8,548 nt of DNA from NCBI GenBank assembly GCA_051984675.1, contig JBPYFK010000161.1, positions 1 to 8,548 of the forward strand. Direction: 5' to 3'. This stretch comes from JBPYFK01 sp051984675. GTDB lineage: Bacteria; Actinomycetota; Actinomycetes; Mycobacteriales; Pseudonocardiaceae. Positions 5,613-8,548 of this stretch are shown piece by piece. Under the pieces are notes generated by a model that did no database searches, was not told the origin of the DNA, and was given only the letters and a program-made list of their open reading frames with translations. Numbering within the stretch: the first letter of the stretch is position 1; each line of letters begins with the position of its first letter. Both the position numbers and the translations under genes were made by a program.

Positions 5613-5669
5613 ATACGAGGTTGCGCGGCACGCCTCGAACGTGGTTAACCTGGACGGCGTGGCACGCCT
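5574..5669 (+). repeat. Three GGCACGCCT direct repeats in the leuA control region
   Basis: GGCACGCCT occurs at 5574-5582, 5627-5635 and 5661-5669. The first lies inside a dyad, the second just after the candidate -35 box, and the third at the start of the leader peptide, where it forms the perfect dyad GGCGTG-g-CACGCC (5656-5668). The arrangement around the promoter suggests operator sites. GC-rich composition weakens the case. Confidence 0.4.
5621..5651 (+). promoter_or_regulatory. Candidate leuA promoter
   Basis: TAACCT (5646-5651) fits the actinobacterial -10 form TANNNT. The seventh base after it is near 5658-5659, so transcription could begin at the G of the leader-peptide GTG, making that message leaderless. 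TTGCGC (5621-5626) is a weak -35 candidate with a rather long 19-base spacer. Confidence 0.45.
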
Positions 5670-5703
5670 GCTCCTGCTTCGCAGCCGCGACGAGGTCCGC
5701 TAG
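5659..5703 (+). CDS. leuA leader peptide MARLLLLRSRDEVR (14 aa)
   Basis: A short frame starting with GTG 5659 and ending at TAG 5701-5703 contains four consecutive leucine codons (CTG CTC CTG CTT, codons 4-7). It lies 80 bases before leuA. There is no good Shine-Dalgarno, but the candidate -10 box seven bases upstream would make the mRNA start at this GTG. The downstream half of the frame (codons 9-13) encodes the 5' arm of the antiterminator stem, the arrangement expected of ribosome-mediated attenuation. Leucine leader peptides before leuA are known in actinobacteria. Its role is therefore as a sensor of charged Leu-tRNA rather than as a protein. Confidence 0.8.
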   Translation: MARLLLLRSRDEVR

Positions 5704-5739
5704 ACCGGCCCCTCGTCGCGGGGTTTGAACGCGTCGGTC
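5685..5739 (+). promoter_or_regulatory. leuA attenuator (antiterminator and overlapping terminator-type stems)
   Basis: CCGCGACGAGG (5685-5695) pairs perfectly with CCTCGTCGCGG (5711-5721), an 11-bp stem with a 15-nt loop that includes the leader stop codon. This is mutually exclusive with CCCC (5709-5712)/GGGG (5720-5723), which is followed by TTT. That smaller stem can be enclosed by GACCGG (5703-5708) pairing with TCGGTC (5734-5739), with one wobble pair. A ribosome stalled at the Leu codons leaves the first arm free and favours the 11-bp antiterminator. A ribosome reaching the stop codon covers it and lets the terminator form. The pairing is seen in the sequence; the mechanism is inferred from classical attenuation. 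Confidence 0.7.
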
Positions 5740-5783
5740 GTTGGCCAGCGAACCGTAAGAGCGAGCAGGAGAGCACTTCACCC

Positions 5784-7589
5784 ATGAGTATTCCCCCGAA
5801 TGCGGCTGCCGCCTCCCCGCGCAACATCCGCACCCCCAACCGTCCCGCGCCCGCCGACCAGAAACCCTGGAACGAGCAGCGCGGCAGCCAACTGCCCGTC
5901 CACCGCTACCGGCCATTCCACGAGCTGGTCGAGGACGTCTCGCTGCCCGACCGCACGTGGCCGGACCAGCGGATCACCAAGGCTCCGCTGTGGTGCGCGG
6001 TGGATCTGCGCGACGGCAACCAGGCACTGATCGACCCGATGTCCCCTGCCCGCAAGCGCCGCATGTTCGAGCTGCTGGTGCGGATGGGCTACAAGGAGAT
6101 CGAGGTCGGCTTCCCCGCGGCGAGCCAGACCGACTTCGACTTCATCCGCAGTCTGATCGAGAGCGGCTCGGTCCCCGACGACGTCCGCATCTCGGTGCTG
6201 ACCCAGGCCCGCGAGGAGCTGATCGAGCGCACCGTCCAGTCCCTGGTCGGCGCCCGGCAGGCGACCGTGCACCTCTATAACGCCGCGGCGCCGATCTTCC
6301 GCCGCGTCGTCTTCGGCTGGGACGGCGACGGGCGCGCCGAGTGCCGCGCGGTGGCCGTCGAGGGAACCCGCGCGGTGATGAAGTTCGCCGAGAGCTACCT
6401 GCCCGGCACCGACTTCGGCTACGAATACTCGCCCGAGATCTTCATGGACACCGAGCTCGACTTCGCGCTGGAGATCTGCGAGGCCGTCATGGACGTCTGG
6501 CAGCCCGGCGCGGACCGCGAGATCGTGCTCAACCTGCCCTGCACGGTCGAGCGGTCCACGCCGAACGTCTACGCCGACCAGATCGAGTGGATGAGCCGGA
6601 ACCTGACCCGCCGCGAGCACGTGTGCCTGTCGGTCCACACCCACAACGACCGGGGCACCGCGGTGGCCGACGCTGAGCTGGCCGTGCTGGCCGGCGCCGA
6701 CCGGATCGAGGGATGCCTGTTCGGCAACGGCGAGCGCACCGGCAACGTCTGCCTGGTCACCCTGGGTCTCAACCTGTTCAGCCAGGGCATCGACCCGATG
6801 ATCAGCTTCTCCGATATCGACGAGATCCGTCGCACGGTCGAGTACTGCAACCAGCTCCCGGTCCACCCGCGCCACCCCTACGCGGGCGACCTGGTCTACA
6901 CCGCCTTCTCCGGCTCCCACCAGGACGGCATCAAGAAGGGGTTCGAGGCCCTCGAGGCCGAAGCCAGGAACGCGGGTGTCCCGTTCGCCGAATACCCGTG
7001 GGCCGTGCCGTACCTGCCGATCGACCCGCACGACGTGGGCCGCACCTACGAAGCGGTCATCCGGGTCAACTCGCAGTCCGGCAAGGGCGGCGTGGCGTAC
7101 GTCATGAAGGCTGAATACCAGCTGGACCTGCCCCGCCGCCTGCAGATTGAGTTCTCCCGGGTGATCCAGGGCCACACCGACGCCGAGGGCGGCGAGGTGA
7201 CGTCCGGCCGGATGTGGGAGATCTTCTCCGCCGAGTACCTCAGCGCGGGCGCGCTGGCGCTGCAGGACCACCAGACCTCGTCGGTGGTCGAGGCCAAGCA
7301 CGCCCTCGTCGCGGAGATCTCCGTCGACGGGCGTGCGCAGCAGGTCGAGGGGGTGGGCAACGGCCCGATCTCGGCGTTCTGCGACGCGCTGGCCTCGGTC
7401 GGCGTGCACGTGCGGGTGCTCGACTACAACGAGCACGCGCTGACCGCGGGCACCGACGCCCAGGCCGCGGCCTACGTGGAGTGCGAGATCGGCGGCGACG
7501 TCTTCTGGGGCGCCGGCATCGACACGAACACGGTCACGGCCTCGATGCGCGCGGTCCTGTCCGCGGTAAATCGCGCCCGCCGCAGCTGA
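5784..7589 (+). CDS. leuA: 2-isopropylmalate synthase (601 aa)
   Basis: The enzyme condenses acetyl-CoA with 2-ketoisovalerate to give 2-isopropylmalate, the committed step of leucine synthesis, in the cytoplasm. It is the long actinobacterial (LeuA2-like) form, with an N-terminal extension before the TIM barrel. DLRDGNQ (74-80) supplies the catalytic Arg76 and metal ligand Asp77. HTHNDRG (285-291) supplies His285 and His287, and GNGERTGN (314-321) supplies Asn321. A linker follows, then the C-terminal LeuA dimer/regulatory domain (about 435-595, with VEGVGNGPISAF at 521-532), where leucine feedback acts in homologues. Mycobacterium tuberculosis LeuA is longer (644 aa) because of a 57-bp coding repeat between the domains, which is absent here. 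ATG 5784 follows AGGAGAG (5767-5773) by 10 bases. A leucine attenuator lies upstream. Confidence 0.97.
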   Translation: MSIPPNAAAASPRNIRTPNRPAPADQKPWNEQRGSQLPVHRYRPFHELVEDVSLPDRTWPDQRITKAPLWCAVDLRDGNQALIDPMSPARKRRMFELLVRMGYKEIEVGFPAASQTDFDFIRSLIESGSVPDDVRISVLTQAREELIERTVQSLVGARQATVHLYNAAAPIFRRVVFGWDGDGRAECRAVAVEGTRAVMKFAESYLPGTDFGYEYSPEIFMDTELDFALEICEAVMDVWQPGADREIVLNLPCTVERSTPNVYADQIEWMSRNLTRREHVCLSVHTHNDRGTAVADAELAVLAGADRIEGCLFGNGERTGNVCLVTLGLNLFSQGIDPMISFSDIDEIRRTVEYCNQLPVHPRHPYAGDLVYTAFSGSHQDGIKKGFEALEAEARNAGVPFAEYPWAVPYLPIDPHDVGRTYEAVIRVNSQSGKGGVAYVMKAEYQLDLPRRLQIEFSRVIQGHTDAEGGEVTSGRMWEIFSAEYLSAGALALQDHQTSSVVEAKHALVAEISVDGRAQQVEGVGNGPISAFCDALASVGVHVRVLDYNEHALTAGTDAQAAAYVECEIGGDVFWGAGIDTNTVTASMRAVLSAVNRARRS

Positions 7590-7613
7590 CATCCCCGGCT
7601 CGGCGCGCAAGAC

Positions 7614-7662
7614 AACCGGTCCGGCGGGGGAGGCTCACAAGGCGCCCCCCGCCGGACCGGTT
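7614..7662 (+). terminator. 17-bp perfect hairpin after leuA
   Basis: AACCGGTCCGGCGGGGG (7614-7630) is exactly complementary to 7646-7662, with a 15-nt loop, starting 24 bases after the leuA stop. No U-tract follows; this type of strong GC hairpin is common as a terminator in actinobacteria. Its symmetry would also stop transcripts entering from the right. It separates leuA from recO, whose start is 42 bases further on. Confidence 0.8.
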
Positions 7663-7704
7663 CATGTGCGGCAGATTGTCCCTGCCGTGCGAGAGAATGG
7701 GTAG

Positions 7705-8445
7705 GTGCAGCTCTACCGGGATGACGGCATCGTGCTGCGGACGCAGAAGCTGGGTGAAGCGGACCGGATCATCACCATCCTCGGCCGCACCAGCGGCCGG
7801 ATCAGGGCCGTAGCCAAGGGCGTCCGCCGGACCAAGTCGAGGTTCGGCGCCCGGCTGGAGCCGTTCACGCACGTCGACCTGATGCTGCACACGGGCCGTT
7901 CGCTGGACATCATCACGCAGGCGGAGGTGATCAGGCCCTACGGTGCGCCGCTGGCCGGGGACTATCCCCGTTACACCGCGGGCGTGGCGATGCTGGAGAC
8001 GGCCGAGCGGTTCACCCCGGTGGAGAAGGAGCCCGCGCTGCGCCAGCTGCTGCTCCTCATCGGCGGGCTGCGCTCCCTGGGCGACGCGGAGCACCCTCCC
8101 GGCCTCGTGCTCGACGCCTTCCTGCTGCGCTCGCTCGCGGTGGCGGGATACGCCCCCGTCCTGCAGGAGTGCGCCCGCTGCGGCGCGCCGGGCCGTGAAC
8201 GGAGGCTGCCGGCCTTCGCCGTCGCGGCCGGGGGGATGGTGTGCGCCTCCTGCCGCCCGCCCGGCGCGGCCTCGCCCGCGGCGCCGACCGTGGCCCTGAT
8301 GCTCGCGCTGCTGACCGGCGACTGGGACCTCGCCGATCGCAGCGAGCGCAGGCACCGGGTAGAGTGCAGCGGTCTTGTGGCCGCGTACCTTCAGTGGCAC
8401 CTGGAGCATTCGATCCGTTCGCTGCGACACGTGGAGCGCGTCTAG
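7705..8445 (+). CDS. recO: DNA repair protein RecO (246 aa)
   Basis: RecO works with RecR (and RecF) to load RecA onto SSB-coated single-stranded DNA and can anneal DNA strands. The N-terminal OB-fold begins LYRDDGIVLRTQKLGEADRI (3-22) and continues with RAVAKGVRRTKSRFGARLEPF (34-54), both typical of the family. A helical domain follows, and a zinc site is formed by CARC (Cys156, Cys159) and CASC (Cys180, Cys183). The length is normal. GTG 7705 gives the usual family N-terminus; GAGAGA at 7691-7696 is a weak ribosome site eight bases upstream. The stop codon TAG is immediately followed by the uppS ATG, so the two genes are almost certainly co-transcribed. Confidence 0.95.
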   Translation: MQLYRDDGIVLRTQKLGEADRIITILGRTSGRIRAVAKGVRRTKSRFGARLEPFTHVDLMLHTGRSLDIITQAEVIRPYGAPLAGDYPRYTAGVAMLETAERFTPVEKEPALRQLLLLIGGLRSLGDAEHPPGLVLDAFLLRSLAVAGYAPVLQECARCGAPGRERRLPAFAVAAGGMVCASCRPPGAASPAAPTVALMLALLTGDWDLADRSERRHRVECSGLVAAYLQWHLEHSIRSLRHVERV

Positions 8446-8548
8446 ATGGGGAGCAAGGGCGTACGCCCGCCCGATCCGCATCCGAGCGGCGTGAAGCCGC
8501 CGGACATACCGGCCGAGCTCGTCCCGAGGCATGTCGCACTGGTGATGG
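8446..8548 (+). CDS. uppS: Isoprenyl (undecaprenyl/decaprenyl) diphosphate synthase, N-terminal fragment
   Basis: The first 34 codons are present. After a variable Pro-rich start, PPDIPAELVPRHVALVM (residues 18-34) matches the region just before the DGNGRWA active-site motif of cis-prenyltransferases, but the motif itself lies beyond the right edge. The enzyme makes the long-chain polyprenyl diphosphate that becomes the lipid carrier for cell-wall precursors. ATG 8446 follows the recO stop with no gap, and GGAG (8433-8436) inside recO is the likely ribosome site. The recO-uppS order is a common actinobacterial arrangement. Because the catalytic motif is not visible, the call rests on the short conserved stretch and on context. 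Confidence 0.85.
   Translation, partial: MGSKGVRPPDPHPSGVKPPDIPAELVPRHVALVM

Noticed and set aside
7105..7215. Search for the 57-bp coding tandem repeat known in M. tuberculosis leuA
   Set aside because: The region between the catalytic and regulatory domains shows no repeated units, and the protein is correspondingly shorter.
5778..7610. A 610-codon open frame on the minus strand across all of leuA
   Set aside because: It is the antisense shadow of a GC-rich gene: low-complexity Arg/Val/Asp/Gly composition, no ribosome site, and leuA on the plus strand is unmistakable.
1..8548. CRISPR array, tRNA, rRNA, insertion sequence or integrase
   Set aside because: I saw no regularly spaced repeats, no tRNA-like cloverleaf, no rRNA sequence and no transposase or integrase motifs on either strand.

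Overview
This window looks like a chromosomal segment from a high-GC actinomycete. The GC-rich codon bias, GTG and TTG starts, the actinobacterial form of aspartokinase, and the order asd-lysC ... leuA all point that way. Mycobacteria carry asd-ask divergent from an adjacent leuA. Here the same three genes are kept, but about 3.9 kb of other genes separates lysC from leuA, and recO-uppS follow leuA. A Pseudonocardiales-type host is my inference, not something the sequence proves.

Left block, minus strand (1-2090): lysC (aspartokinase) and asd (aspartate-semialdehyde dehydrogenase, cut by the window edge) overlap by one base and form the first two steps of the aspartate pathway (Lys, Met, Thr, Ile, diaminopimelate). 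lysC has an internal start with its own Shine-Dalgarno sequence, which would give the separate regulatory beta subunit. Its roughly 170-nt leader holds a possible 11-codon peptide ending CVDLRR and three complementary 7-mers that can pair in two mutually exclusive ways.

Middle block (2084-5515): on the plus strand there is a GT-C/PIG-V-like polytopic mannosyltransferase-type protein and a nitroreductase-family flavoprotein. Converging on them from the minus strand are three consecutive small two-helix membrane proteins. These three align with each other without gaps over about 78 residues, and two or all three share a short sequence block directly before the ATG. The most distal paralogue has gained an N-terminal extension with five hexapeptide repeats. 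I do not recognise this family; it is the least explained part of the window.

Right block, plus strand (5516-8548): leuA (2-isopropylmalate synthase) is preceded by a convincing leucine attenuator. It has a 14-codon leader peptide with four consecutive Leu codons, an 11-bp antiterminator stem, and an overlapping GC-rich terminator-type stem followed by TTT. The leader peptide is probably translated from a leaderless transcript. Three copies of GGCACGCCT lie across the promoter region. A perfect 17-bp hairpin ends the leuA unit, and recO (DNA repair) directly abuts the start of uppS (polyprenyl diphosphate synthase), which runs off the window.

The biosynthetic genes are ordinary housekeeping genes. 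The interest lies in the two leader regions and the trio of tandem paralogues.
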